From Lentibacillus jeotgali (GTDB lineage Bacteria > Bacillota > Bacilli > Bacillales > Amphibacillaceae): a stretch of DNA of 64,000 nucleotides. This document shows, in pieces, positions 40,026 through 49,873 of the stretch. The notes beneath the pieces are model-generated. The model saw only the letters and a program-made list of their open reading frames with translations. It had not been told where the DNA came from and did no database searches. Numbering within the stretch: the first letter of the stretch is position 1; each line of letters opens with the position of its first letter. Made by a program: the position numbers and the translations under genes. Where the stretch lies: positions 186,001-250,000 of the forward strand of contig NZ_AGAV01000019.1 in assembly GCF_000224785.1 (NCBI RefSeq). The letters run 5' to 3'.

Positions 40026-42542
40026 ATGGCAGGGTTATTGACAAAGATTTTTGGTGACGGCAATAGGAAACAGTTAAATAAAATACAGCGAAAAGTTGAC
40101 CAGATTGAAGCTTTGGAACCAGACATGGAACGGTTATCCGATTATGACCTGAGCAGGAAATCCGAGGAATTCAAGGAACGGTATGCAAACGGTGAATCAT
40201 TGGACGACATGCTTGTAGAAGCATATGCTGTTGTCCGTGAAGGCTCCAGACGTGTATTGGGGTTGCGGCCATTTCCTGTGCAGCTTTCAGGGGCGATAGC
40301 GCTGCATGAGGGAAATATCGCTGAAATGAAGACAGGGGAAGGTAAGACACTTGCCTCCACAATGCCTTCATATTTAAACGCCATTTCTGGAAAAGGTGTC
40401 CATATCATTACCGTCAACGATTATTTGGCTGGTCGTGACGCAAAGGACATGGGAGAGTTGTACAATTTCCTTGGTCTGACAGTTGGCTTAAACGGTAATG
40501 GCATGACAAAAGAGGAAAAGCGGGAAGCATATAACTGTGATATTACGTATGGTACTAATAATGAATTTGGCTTTGATTACCTTCGCGATAATATGGTGCT
40601 GTATAAAGAGCAGATGGTGCAGCGTCCGCTTCATTTTGCCATCATTGACGAGGTTGACTCGATTCTGATTGATGAGGCACGGACACCACTGATCATTTCA
40701 GGCTCTGCACAAAAATCGGCAACCATGTATCAGCAGGCGAATGGATTTGTGCGTACATTAAGTCGGGAAACGGATTATACGTACGATGAAAAAACAAAAG
40801 GTGTTCAATTAACCGAAGAAGGGATTAATAAAGCCGAACGGTACTTCAATATTGAAAACCTGTTCGATTTGAATCATGTCACATTGACACACCATGTTAA
40901 TCAGGCATTGAAAGCGCATGTCTCGATGCACCGTGATACTGATTATGTTGTTCAGGAAGGCGAAGTGATCATAGTCGACCAGTTCACAGGCCGTCTGATG
41001 AAAGGGCGCCGGTACAGTGATGGTCTCCATCAAGCAATCGAGGCCAAGGAAGGTCTGCAGATTCAAAATGAAAGTATGACACTTGCTTCTATCACATTCC
41101 AAAACTTCTTCCGTATGTACGAAAAGCTCTCCGGTATGACAGGTACAGCCAAAACAGAGGAAGAGGAATTTCGTAATATCTACAACATGGACGTTATCGC
41201 TATACCGACAAACGAGCCGATTATCCGTGACGATAAGTCAGACATGATTTATAAATCCATTGAAGGGAAATTCCGTGCTGTTGCAGAGGATATAAAAGAG
41301 CGGCATGTGGCCGGGCAGCCTGTATTGGTCGGTACTGTTGCAGTCGAAACATCGGAGTTAATTTCCAAAATGCTGAAAAAAGCGGGCGTCCCACATAATG
41401 TATTGAACGCAAAAAACCACTACCGTGAGGCTGAAATTATTGAAAACGCCGGGCAGAAGGGTGCGGTTACGATTGCAACGAACATGGCTGGCCGCGGTAC
41501 AGACATCAAGCTTGGCGATGGTGTGAAGGAACTGGGAGGTCTTGCTGTCATCGGGACCGAACGACATGAGTCGCGTCGGATCGATAATCAGTTGCGTGGA
41601 CGCTCAGGACGTCAGGGCGATTCCGGTATGTCCCAATTTTATTTATCTATGGAAGATGAACTGATGCGCCGGTTCGGTTCTGAAAATATGCGCTCAATGA
41701 TGGACCGTCTTGGTATGGACGACTCACAGCCGATTGAGAGCAAAATGGTCTCCCGTGCTGTGGAATCCGCACAGAAGCGGGTGGAAGGCAATAACTTTGA
41801 TGCCCGCAAGACAGTCCTATCATATGATGATGTGCTGAGACAGCAGCGCGAAATTATTTACAAACAGCGTTTTGACGTGATTGAAACAAATGAAAATTTA
41901 CGTGAAATTGTCGAAGGAATGATCAAATCGACGCTCGAGCGTATTGTCGAGGCGAATACACAGGATGAACTCGATGAAAATTGGGAGCTTGACTCTATCA
42001 TCGAATATGTTCACGGGAACCTGCTTAGTCCGGATGATATCTCAGTGGACGATATTAAAGGCAAAGAGCCGGACGAGATCGTTGATTACATTTTTGAAAA
42101 AGTCAAAACACGCTACGATGAGAAAGAACAGGAACTAACACCGGAGCAAATGCGTGAATTTGAAAAAGTCATTGTATTACGTACGGTCGATACCAAATGG
42201 ATGGATCATATCGATCAGATGGACCAGCTGCGTCAGGGCATTCACCTGCGTGCTTACGGTCAGAATGATCCGTTGCAGGAATATCAGGCAGAAGGCTTTC
42301 AGATGTTTGAGGAAATGGTAGTCGAGATTGAAAAGGAAGTCGCCAAATACGTCATGAAAGCAGAAATTCGTGACAATTTGCAGCGCCAGGAAGTTGCGCA
42401 AAATACGCAAGCCGTATCCGGAGGCGATCAGGAAGAAAAGACTACGTCACGCAAGCCTTATGTAAAGACTGAAACCACTGGCCGTAATGACCCATGTCCA
42501 TGCGGCAGCGGCAAAAAATACAAACATTGTCACGGTGCATAA
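40026..42542 (+). CDS. secA: Preprotein translocase ATPase SecA
   Basis: An 838-residue motor of the Sec pathway that drives preproteins through SecYEG. NBD1 Walker A is in [12 protein letters not shown] (about 99-110), [19 protein letters not shown] carries the DEAD box, NBD2 contains [12 protein letters not shown] and [12 protein letters not shown]-like [12 protein letters not shown]. The C-terminus ends in the zinc-binding SEC-C tail [20 protein letters not shown] 40026 follows TGAGGAGCG. The gene precedes prfB as in most Bacillaceae. Confidence 0.97.
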   Translation: MAGLLTKIFGDGNRKQLNKIQRKVDQIEALEPDMERLSDYDLSRKSEEFKERYANGESLDDMLVEAYAVVREGSRRVLGLRPFPVQLSGAIALHEGNIAEMKTGEGKTLASTMPSYLNAISGKGVHIITVNDYLAGRDAKDMGELYNFLGLTVGLNGNGMTKEEKREAYNCDITYGTNNEFGFDYLRDNMVLYKEQMVQRPLHFAIIDEVDSILIDEARTPLIISGSAQKSATMYQQANGFVRTLSRETDYTYDEKTKGVQLTEEGINKAERYFNIENLFDLNHVTLTHHVNQALKAHVSMHRDTDYVVQEGEVIIVDQFTGRLMKGRRYSDGLHQAIEAKEGLQIQNESMTLASITFQNFFRMYEKLSGMTGTAKTEEEEFRNIYNMDVIAIPTNEPIIRDDKSDMIYKSIEGKFRAVAEDIKERHVAGQPVLVGTVAVETSELISKMLKKAGVPHNVLNAKNHYREAEIIENAGQKGAVTIATNMAGRGTDIKLGDGVKELGGLAVIGTERHESRRIDNQLRGRSGRQGDSGMSQFYLSMEDELMRRFGSENMRSMMDRLGMDDSQPIESKMVSRAVESAQKRVEGNNFDARKTVLSYDDVLRQQREIIYKQRFDVIETNENLREIVEGMIKSTLERIVEANTQDELDENWELDSIIEYVHGNLLSPDDISVDDIKGKEPDEIVDYIFEKVKTRYDEKEQELTPEQMREFEKVIVLRTVDTKWMDHIDQMDQLRQGIHLRAYGQNDPLQEYQAEGFQMFEEMVVEIEKEVAKYVMKAEIRDNLQRQEVAQNTQAVSGGDQEEKTTSRKPYVKTETTGRNDPCPCGSGKKYKHCHGA

Positions 42543-42625
42543 CTGTACTGACTATAAGGAACACTCCCGAATTAGAGGGAGTGTTTTCGCTGAGACGATT
42601 AAATTTAATTTTTGGAGTGAAACAG

Positions 42626-43727
42626 ATGGAACTAGCTGAAATCGGAAATGAACTTGAACAGATGACGAAGCGGATCAATGACTTTAGGGGGTCTCTTTGA
42701 CTTAGATGTCAAAAGAGAACGTATTAAAGAACTGGAACTTGAAATGGCAGATCCTGCATTCTGGGAGAATCAGGAAAAAGCACAAACATTGATTGATGAA
42801 AACAACAACCTGAAAACCTATGTAGAAGGCATTGACTCGTTGGAAAGCAGCTTGGAAGACCTTGAAGTATCCTATGAACTCGTTAAAGAAGAAAACGATC
42901 AGGAATTATTCGCCGATCTTGAAAAAGATTTAACAGAACTGCAAAAAGAGATGAATGACTTTGAGCTGCTGATGCTGTTGAGTGAGCCATATGATCAGAA
43001 CAATGCCATTCTGGAATTGCACCCGGGTGCTGGCGGCACGGAATCCCAGGATTGGGCAAGCATACTTTTGCGTATGTACCAACGCTGGGCGGAAAGCAAG
43101 AATTTTACGATTGAAACGCTGGATTATCTGCCGGGCGATGAAGCAGGTGTCAAAAGTGTTACATTATGGATAAAAGGGCACAATGCATACGGTAATTTAA
43201 AGGCGGAAAAAGGCGTGCACAGGCTGGTGCGTATTTCCCCATTTGATTCGTCAGGACGCCGCCATACATCATTTGCATCATGTGATGTCACACCTGAGAT
43301 GGATGACAATGTGGATATCGAAATTAAAAATGAAGATATTAAGATGGACACATATCGTGCAAGCGGCGCGGGAGGTCAGCATGTCAATACGACGGATTCA
43401 GCGGTGCGTCTTACACATGTACCGACAAATATCATTGTTACCTGTCAGTCTGAGCGTTCACAAATTCAGAATCGTGAACGGGCAATGAAAATGCTCCGGT
43501 CCAAATTGTATCAGCAGGAACTGGAACGTCAGCAACAGGAACTTGATGAAATACGCGGTGAACAACGGGAAATCGGCTGGGGAAGTCAGATTCGCTCATA
43601 CGTTTTCCATCCCTATACAATGGTGAAAGATCACCGTACAAATGTTGAAGCAGGCAATGCTCAAGGTGTCATTGACGGAAATCTCGATCCCTTCATCGAT
43701 GCCTATCTGCGTTCTTTGATACAATGA
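42626..43727 (+). CDS. prfB: Peptide chain release factor 2, programmed +1 frameshift
   Basis: RF2 releases peptides at UGA and UAA. ATG 42626 (after TTGGAGTGA) opens a 24-codon frame ending CTT-TGA (42695-42700). Reading continues one base on from GAC at 42699, giving join(42626-42697, 42699-43727), 367 residues. The slippery CTTTGAC preceded by AGGGGG is the classical autoregulatory site: low RF2 lets ribosomes shift. Downstream are the codon-recognition SPF tripeptide ([12 protein letters not shown]) and catalytic GGQ ([17 protein letters not shown]). Callers ignoring the shift start at 42678. An R-type hairpin begins at the stop codon. Confidence 0.96.
42685..42701 (+). promoter_or_regulatory. 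prfB programmed frameshift site
   Basis: AGGGGG (internal Shine-Dalgarno), TCT, CTT-TGA-C. The in-frame UGA is the sensor of RF2 level. Confidence 0.93.
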
Positions 43728-43778
43728 AACTTCATTCAGCGGGGCGTTCTTACCCCGCTGAATGTTTAGTTGAATCGG
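43726..43778 (+). repeat. R-family repeat, short copy after prfB
   Basis: GAAACTTCATTCAGCGGGGCG with partner CCCCGCTGAATG and TAGTTGAATCGG. Only the first part of the element is present, beginning on the prfB stop codon; compensatory changes (GCGGGG/CCCCGC instead of GTGGG/CCCAC) keep the stem. Confidence 0.6.
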
Positions 43779-43971
43779 AAATCCTGGTAGTCGCACGTAT
43801 GGCAAATAAAAAATTTCATAAATTTGACATATGTCCCTCCGAGCCACTACTCTGTGCTTTATTCCGCCAGTTTTGAGTGCGAATGAAGCGAGGTTTATCA
43901 TTTTAATTTTTAGGCAATGGGTTATAATAATTATGATAACCTTTTACAAAAATATGTTAGGGGGATTTAAC

Positions 43972-44322
43972 ATGAAAAAATGGTTATTGACAATGTTATT
44001 CGGCACAGCGCTAGTGCTCGGCGCTTGTGGCGGCGGCGCGGGAGATAACGGCGGTAACAATGGCGGCTCGTCCGGAAGCAACGGTGGGGAAACATCTGAA
44101 TCAGCAGCAGCTGAAGAACTTTTTCAAAGTAACTGCGCTACTTGTCACGGCTCTGACCTTTCCGGCGGATCAGGACCTAACCTGACGTCAGTTGGTGCAG
44201 ACTATTCTGCGGATGAAATTGTCGATATTATTAAAAACGGCAAAGGTAATATGCCTGCACAAAAACAGGTATCAGATGAAGACGCACAAACAATTGCTTC
44301 ATGGTTAGCCGAAAAGAAATAA
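43972..44322 (+). CDS. cccB: Cytochrome c-551, membrane-anchored lipoprotein
   Basis: A 116-residue small cytochrome c. Lipobox VLGA-C with Cys19, a Gly/Asn/Ser linker, then a class I cytochrome domain: haem motif CATCH (about 54-58) and axial Met in GNMPAQ. It shuttles electrons outside the membrane, probably to a cytochrome c oxidase. ATG 43972 follows AGGGGGA; the frame is open upstream without a ribosome site. Gene position between prfB and ftsE matches B. subtilis. Strong terminator follows. Confidence 0.93.
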   Translation: MKKWLLTMLFGTALVLGACGGGAGDNGGNNGGSSGSNGGETSESAAAEELFQSNCATCHGSDLSGGSGPNLTSVGADYSADEIVDIIKNGKGNMPAQKQVSDEDAQTIASWLAEKK

Positions 44323-44330
44323 ACAGAAGG

Positions 44331-44367
44331 GTTTGGTCTATGATCATTAGTAGACCAAACTTTTTTT
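44331..44367 (+). terminator. Terminator of cccB
   Basis: GTTTGGTCTA (44331-44340) pairs perfectly with TAGACCAAAC (44351-44360), then seven T. Confidence 0.92.
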
Positions 44368-44851
44368 GTGTTTTTTGCAGTTGTACATCTGCTTAGATTT
44401 CCGCGATTAAGAATTTTTAGCAATAAATTCAAGCTTTCTACAAACCTTCTCGTTTATCCGGCATCGGTTTGTCAAACACGTTTTCTCTATTTCAGTTTTT
44501 TTACAAAATCTGCGCTAATGATATTAAATGTTACAAAAAGTTATTCTTAACGTTTGAATTGAAATGAAAATGTAATATAACAAGCATAAAATTTGTGCCG
44601 AAAAATGTTATAATAGATAAAAATTACATATATTAGCTCGTTTTAAGAAAAAGGAATAAGTCTTTTTTTTAAGGCTTAAATAGATAATTTGGGATTTAAG
44701 CACTTTTTTGCCGAACACCCCGAATCAGCCTATGTAAAATTTTAAATGCCGGAAGGAAAAGGAGCCCTTCTCCCATTTCTTCCGGTACAGGTTTGTGTAA
44801 GGAACAACAACGATGAAAAATGCAACATTATGGATTAAAGGTGATATTCAG
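44368..44851. other. Gene-free region upstream of ftsE
   Basis: AT-rich, with no ORF bearing a ribosome site. A TATAAT lies at 44609-44614. A hairpin CCGGAAG/CTTCCGG (about 44751-44786) sits 65 nt before the ftsE start. The long leader may carry regulation that I cannot name. Confidence 0.45.
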
Positions 44852-45538
44852 ATGATTAATATGAAAGATGTTTACAAGACTTATGCCAATGGTGTCACTG
44901 CCCTTAATGGGATTGATATAGATATAGACCAGGGTGAATTTGTATATGTCGTGGGTCCAAGCGGTGCTGGGAAATCAACATTTATCCGACTTATCTACCG
45001 TGAAGTGAAGCCGACAAATGGCACGATCGTCATTGATGATACTGATTTAAGCACCCTGAAAGTGAGAAAAATTCCCTTCTTACGCCGCAATGTTGGTGTC
45101 ATTTTTCAGGATTTCAAGCTGCTTCCAAAACTGTCAGTCTATGAAAATATTGCATTTGCGCTAGAAGTTATTGAAGAGTCGCCTCGCAATATCCGCAAAC
45201 GTGTTATGGATGTACTGGAATTGGTCGGTCTTAAAAATAAAGCACGGTTCATTCCCGATGAATTATCAGGTGGAGAACAGCAGCGTGTGTCAATTGCACG
45301 TGCCATAGTAAACCATCCTAAAATTGTCATTGCGGATGAACCGACTGGAAATCTGGATCCTGATACGTCATGGGGGATCATGCGGATTTTTGAGGAAATT
45401 AATGACCGGGGTACGACGATTATCATGGCCACCCACAACAAAGAAATTGTGAATAAGATTAAAAAACGTGTGATTGCCGTTGAAGATGGCTTGATCGTCC
45501 GTGACGAACATCGAGGTGAATACGGCTATGAAGCTTAG
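44852..45538 (+). CDS. ftsE: Cell division ATP-binding protein FtsE
   Basis: A 228-residue ABC ATPase that with FtsX transduces a signal across the membrane to a cell-wall hydrolase. Walker A GPSGAGKST (about 36-44), signature LSGGEQQRVSIAR, Walker B IVIADEPTGNLD, H-loop ATHNKEIV. ATG 44852 is chosen: AAAGGTGA precedes it and it gives the family N-terminus MINMKDVYKTY; a frame start at 44813 adds unrelated residues. It overlaps ftsX by 11 nt. Confidence 0.95.
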   Translation: MINMKDVYKTYANGVTALNGIDIDIDQGEFVYVVGPSGAGKSTFIRLIYREVKPTNGTIVIDDTDLSTLKVRKIPFLRRNVGVIFQDFKLLPKLSVYENIAFALEVIEESPRNIRKRVMDVLELVGLKNKARFIPDELSGGEQQRVSIARAIVNHPKIVIADEPTGNLDPDTSWGIMRIFEEINDRGTTIIMATHNKEIVNKIKKRVIAVEDGLIVRDEHRGEYGYEA

Positions 45539-46421
45539 AACAACAAAGCGCCATCTGCGGGAGGGTACTAAAAATATCTTCCGGAATGGCTGGATGACAA
45601 TTGCATCTATAGGTGCTGTGACCACAACATTGCTTTTAGTAGGGGCTTTTCTTGCATTAATGCTGAATCTCAACCATATGGCAAACGGCCTGGAAGAAGA
45701 TGTTCAGATTGAGGCATTAATCGATCTTACGGCAGAAGAGGAACAAATAAAGGGGCTTGGAACAACGATCAAGCAAATGGAAGGGACAGAAAGTGTTGCA
45801 TTTACTTCCAAAGATGAACAGCTTAATCAGCTGATCGAGGATATGGGCCAAGAGGGTTCGACCTGGCAGATGTTTGAACAGGATAATCCTCTGAGTCATG
45901 CCTATATTGTAAAGGCGGCAGAGCCGAACAAAACAGAGAGGCTGGCTGACAAGATTAGCCAATTGGATGGCGTGCAAGAGGTGAACTACGGACAAGATGT
46001 TATCCGTCAATTATTCCAATTCAATGAGTATGCACGCAATATCGGGCTGGTCCTGATTGCCGCTTTAGTCTTCACGGCTATATTTCTTATTTCAAACACA
46101 ATTAAACTCACGATTATGGCGCGAAGCAGAGAAATCGGTATTATGAAGCTTGTCGGTGCAACGAATGGCTTCATTCGCTGGCCATTTTTCATTGAGGGGA
46201 TGATGCACGGCGTATTGGGGTCTATCATACCAATCACCGCTGTATTAACAGGTTATTATTACCTGGACAATAACTTGAAAGATCAGATCAACTATGCCTT
46301 CGTGGAACTGTTGCCGTTCAACCCATTTGCATGGCAGTTATCACTTCTTATCCTATTAATAGGTACATTCATCGGGATCTGGGGAAGTGTCATGAGTGTT
46401 CGCAAGTTCCTGAAAGTATAA
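45528..46421 (+). CDS. ftsX: Cell division membrane protein FtsX
   Basis: A 297-residue membrane partner of FtsE: one N-terminal helix (about 25-48), an extracellular domain (about 50-165) that contacts the hydrolase or its adaptor, then three helices in the FtsX/MacB permease domain (LTIMARSREIGIMKLVGATNGFIRWPF is the coupling loop). ATG 45528 follows GAGGTGA and overlaps ftsE, typical translational coupling. The gene encoding a coiled-coil M23 hydrolase follows, its likely target. Confidence 0.95.
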   Translation: MKLRTTKRHLREGTKNIFRNGWMTIASIGAVTTTLLLVGAFLALMLNLNHMANGLEEDVQIEALIDLTAEEEQIKGLGTTIKQMEGTESVAFTSKDEQLNQLIEDMGQEGSTWQMFEQDNPLSHAYIVKAAEPNKTERLADKISQLDGVQEVNYGQDVIRQLFQFNEYARNIGLVLIAALVFTAIFLISNTIKLTIMARSREIGIMKLVGATNGFIRWPFFIEGMMHGVLGSIIPITAVLTGYYYLDNNLKDQINYAFVELLPFNPFAWQLSLLILLIGTFIGIWGSVMSVRKFLKV

Positions 46422-46493
46422 TTGCGTATTGTATTTTAAAAACTGCTGTTGCTTTCACACCGGTGAAATGGAAAATGGCTTATTCGGGAAAAG

Positions 46494-46529
46494 TGGAGAT
46501 TCGGACTCTGCATTAAGTCTGAGTCTCCA
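46494..46529 (+). terminator. Hairpin downstream of ftsX
   Basis: TGGAGATTCGGACT pairs with AGTCTGAGTCTCCA with one mismatch; no clear T-run, so it may only attenuate between ftsX and the hydrolase gene. Confidence 0.5.
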
Positions 46530-46648
46530 TTGGCTGAAAGCAAATGGTATATCAATTTATTGTGATAAATAGAAGACAACACGATTTTTCAATAAACTCG
46601 AATCTTAAAATCATTTTGCACTGGATGGAACAGAGAGGGGAAACGAGA

Positions 46649-48118
46649 ATGCGAAAATTTATTTCCTATTTACTGATTGCATTAATGGTTCTTGGTACAG
46701 GGTTTGCAAACTTGCAGAAAGTATCCGCGAAATCCACTGATGAACTTGAACAGGAAATCCAAAATAAAAAGAATAAGCAAGAGGAAATAGAAAAAGAGCA
46801 ATCCGAGCTAAAGAATGATAAACAGAACACCGAAGAAAAAATCGAGAAAAACCAAAACAAACAGGACAAAGTAAATAGCGAGATTTCAAATATTAATGGT
46901 AAATTAACGGATACGAGAGAAAAGATTGAAACAAAAGAAAATAAAATAGCTGATACAAATGCAGAGCTTGACAATCTAAATAACCAGATTGTTGAACTCA
47001 ACTCACAGATTGAGCAATTAAAGAAGGAAATTCAGGAATTGAAAGAGCGAATTAAAGAACGGGAGAAACTCCTTAAAGATCGCCTGCGTGCCATTCAGTC
47101 AAACGGCGGAAGCATGAAGTACATAGAAGTTATTTTTGGCGCGAAAAGTTTCGGCGATTTAATCAGCAGATCTTCGGCAGTCAATACGATTATGGACCAG
47201 GACAAAGACATTATGGAAACACATAAACGAGAAAAACAGGCAGTCGAGGACAAACAGGCTGAAGTAAAAAGTAAGAAAAAAGATGTTGAACAAAAGAAAG
47301 CCGAAGCAGAAGATAAGAAAGCATCCCTAAAAAATCAAAAACAGGAACTTGAGTCATTGAAGTCTGAATTGGACGAGCAAATGACTGAAAAGGAAAACCT
47401 GCTGGGCGATTTGGAAGAGGAAGAGAAAAATCTTGAGAACTATAAAGTAAGTTTGGAAGATGAACAGGAAATACTTCGCAAACAGGAATCGGCAAACCAG
47501 AAAGCTATCGAGCTCGCTAATCAGGAAAAGCAAAAGCTTGAACAGCTTGCCAAAGAAAGACAGAAAGAAAAGGAAAGACAGAGGGAAAAAGAACGAAACG
47601 CAAACAGTGAGTCCAGCAGCAGTTCAGCCAGTAATTCAGATGACAATTCAAATGGCAATTCAAATGACAAGTCTGGTTCGCCAGCAGTAACTCAATATTC
47701 AAGTGGTGGAACATTTAACTGGCCAGCTCCAGCTGGTAACGTAACATCCGGATATGGACAGCGTTGGGGCAGTCTTCATGCAGGTATTGATTTCGGAGTC
47801 GGCGTAGGTACGCCAGTGGGCGCTGCTGCTTCAGGGGTTGTTATCTCAACACATACAGAATATGACGGCACAATGAATGGCTATGGAAATGCTGTATTGG
47901 TTTCTCACTCAATTAATGGAACATCTTATACAACGCTATATGCACATTTGAGCAGCATAGCTGTTTCATCCGGCCAGACAGTCAGCAGCGGTCAGACAAT
48001 TGGTTCGAGTGGAAATACGGGACAATCAACCGGACCACATTTGCATTTTGAAATCCATAAAGGCGGCTGGAACGCAGCAAAAAGTAATTCAGTCAACCCA
48101 TTAGGTTATCTGAACTAA
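46649..48118 (+). CDS. EnvC/PcsB-like coiled-coil murein hydrolase with M23 domain
   Basis: A 489-residue secreted protein: signal peptide (about 1-28, cut after KVSA), two long coiled-coil segments (about 30-120 and 185-320) rich in Lys/Glu/Gln, a Ser/Asn/Asp linker (about 320-350), and a C-terminal M23 (LytM) endopeptidase domain. Zinc-site motifs are present: HAGIDFG (first His/Asp) and GPHLHFEIH (HxH), so the domain should be active. Coiled-coil plus catalytic domain beside ftsEX is the architecture of FtsEX-activated hydrolases (EnvC, PcsB, CwlO). ATG 46649 follows AGAGAGGGG. Terminator at 48164. Confidence 0.88.
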   Translation: MRKFISYLLIALMVLGTGFANLQKVSAKSTDELEQEIQNKKNKQEEIEKEQSELKNDKQNTEEKIEKNQNKQDKVNSEISNINGKLTDTREKIETKENKIADTNAELDNLNNQIVELNSQIEQLKKEIQELKERIKEREKLLKDRLRAIQSNGGSMKYIEVIFGAKSFGDLISRSSAVNTIMDQDKDIMETHKREKQAVEDKQAEVKSKKKDVEQKKAEAEDKKASLKNQKQELESLKSELDEQMTEKENLLGDLEEEEKNLENYKVSLEDEQEILRKQESANQKAIELANQEKQKLEQLAKERQKEKERQREKERNANSESSSSSASNSDDNSNGNSNDKSGSPAVTQYSSGGTFNWPAPAGNVTSGYGQRWGSLHAGIDFGVGVGTPVGAAASGVVISTHTEYDGTMNGYGNAVLVSHSINGTSYTTLYAHLSSIAVSSGQTVSSGQTIGSSGNTGQSTGPHLHFEIHKGGWNAAKSNSVNPLGYLN

Positions 48119-48163
48119 AATAAGCGCATGTTATTGCAATTTAGTTGCATAAACTATAATATT

Positions 48164-48197
48164 AAAGGCATCGCACATTACGGTGTGATGCCTTTTT
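48164..48197 (+). terminator. Terminator of the M23 hydrolase gene
   Basis: AAAGGCATCGCAC (48164-48176) pairs with GTGTGATGCCTTT with one G-T wobble, then TTTA. Confidence 0.85.
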
Positions 48198-48284
48198 ATA
48201 GATGAAAATGGAGGGCAGGCGAATCACTTTCTTCGACATATGAAATGAAACAGACAACCAGCAAATATAAGTTGGGGTGAAATA

Positions 48285-49742
48285 ATGAAATTTAACAAGA
48301 AATATGTAGCACTTCTTTTAATTGCTGCGCTTCTTCTGGGATTTGCAGGCGCATTTACGGGGGTGAAACTGGCACAGCCGGATCAGTCACCGGCTGGAGA
48401 GCAGCAGGAGATACCTGATACATCAGGACAAAACAGCAGTACACCGCCGGAAAACATGCAAAAAGTAACACAAACCTACAATTTGATCAAAAAACATTAT
48501 CTGGAAGATGTTGAAGACAATCAATTAATTGAAGGCGCCATTAAGGGAATGGTTAGCTCATTGGACGACCCTTACAGTTCCTATATGGATGTGGAGACGA
48601 TGGAGCAGTTCAATGAAACAATCGAATCCTCATTCGAAGGGATCGGTGCTGAAGTAAGCATGGTGAACGGAAAAGTAACGATTGTTTCCCCGATCAAGGA
48701 CTCGCCTGCAGAAAAAGCAGGGCTTCGGCCGAATGACCAGATTTTAAGTGTGGATGGCGAAAGTGTAGCCGGATTGAGTTTGAACGAAGCAGTTGAACAA
48801 ATCCGTGGTGAAAAAGGTTCCGAAGTTGTACTTGAAATTCAGCGCTCCGGTGTTTCAGAACCATTTGATGTAACGATTGAACGCGATGATATACCGGTGG
48901 AAACCGTTTATTCCGAAGTGAAGACCATCGATGGAGAGAAAACGGGCGTTATCGAAATAACATCTTTTGCGGAAAACACGGCTGAACATTTCAATAAACA
49001 GCTAAAGTCATTGGAAGAGAAGAATATCGAAGGCCTGGTCATTGATGTGCGGGGCAACCCAGGCGGAGTCTTGTCCGCTGTCGAAGGCGTACTGAAAAAT
49101 TTCATTCCGAAAGATGTTCCGTACGTTCAAATTGAAAACCAGAACGGCGAAGCAGATAAGTCCTATTCCAATCTGGATGAGAAAAAACCTTATCCGATCA
49201 GCGTTCTGATTAATGAGGGTAGCGCATCTGCTTCTGAAATATTGGCAGTGGCCATGAAAGAAGTCGGGTACGATGTCGTCGGCACGAACAGTTTCGGCAA
49301 AGGGACTGTTCAACAGGCCGTCCCGGTTGGTGATGATGGAAGCCGGGTTAAATTAACATTCTTCAAGTGGCTTTCACCTGAGGGCAACTGGATACATGAA
49401 AAGGGTGTTAAACCAACAGATAAAGTAGAGCAGCCTGATTATTACTTTACAAATCCTGTGCAGATAGACGAGCCTCTTAAGTATGATGATACGGGTGAAA
49501 GTGTAAAGAGCATACAAGTGATGCTGAAAGGTGTAGGCTATGAACCTGGACGTACAGATGGTTATTTCAGTAAAGAAACCGAAGCGGCTGTCGAGAATTT
49601 TCAGGCGGATAATGACCTGAAAGTAACCGGTGAAGTAAATGAAAAAACAGCAGGAGCAGTCGAAACCAACGTCGTTGATCGAATCCGTAACGGAAAAGAC
49701 GACCGGCAAATGGAGAAAGCCTTGAATGTTTTATATGAATGA
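48285..49742 (+). CDS. ctpB: Carboxy-terminal processing protease CtpB (S41)
   Basis: A 485-residue S41 serine protease: N-terminal membrane anchor (about 7-27), PDZ domain (about 110-185, FEGIGAEVSMVNGKVTIV...ILSVDGESVAG), protease core with catalytic Ser in INEGSASASEILA and Lys in NSFGKGTVQQ, and a C-terminal peptidoglycan-binding domain (about 395-455). In B. subtilis CtpB cleaves SpoIVFA/SpoIVFB regulators to activate SigK during sporulation. ATG 48285 follows TTGGGGTGA. Terminator CCGCGG/CCGCGG at 49757-49788. Confidence 0.94.
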   Translation: MKFNKKYVALLLIAALLLGFAGAFTGVKLAQPDQSPAGEQQEIPDTSGQNSSTPPENMQKVTQTYNLIKKHYLEDVEDNQLIEGAIKGMVSSLDDPYSSYMDVETMEQFNETIESSFEGIGAEVSMVNGKVTIVSPIKDSPAEKAGLRPNDQILSVDGESVAGLSLNEAVEQIRGEKGSEVVLEIQRSGVSEPFDVTIERDDIPVETVYSEVKTIDGEKTGVIEITSFAENTAEHFNKQLKSLEEKNIEGLVIDVRGNPGGVLSAVEGVLKNFIPKDVPYVQIENQNGEADKSYSNLDEKKPYPISVLINEGSASASEILAVAMKEVGYDVVGTNSFGKGTVQQAVPVGDDGSRVKLTFFKWLSPEGNWIHEKGVKPTDKVEQPDYYFTNPVQIDEPLKYDDTGESVKSIQVMLKGVGYEPGRTDGYFSKETEAAVENFQADNDLKVTGEVNEKTAGAVETNVVDRIRNGKDDRQMEKALNVLYE

Positions 49743-49756
49743 ATTTAAGGAATGAA

Positions 49757-49788
49757 GAAATCCGCGGGTTATTCCGCGGTTTTCTTTT
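49757..49788 (+). terminator. Terminator of ctpB
   Basis: GAAATCCGCGG pairs with CCGCGGTTTTC around GTTATT. Confidence 0.82.
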
Positions 49789-49873
49789 CATGTTATGCAG
49801 GAATTTTTTCGACAATTACCGAATATAAACAAAGACATCTTTGTTCAATAAGATATGACAGAAGGTGATTAAT

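Noticed and set aside
44368-44550. 60-codon ORF after the cccB terminator
   Set aside because: Phenylalanine/leucine-rich AT-driven frame, overlaps the terminator tail, no Shine-Dalgarno.
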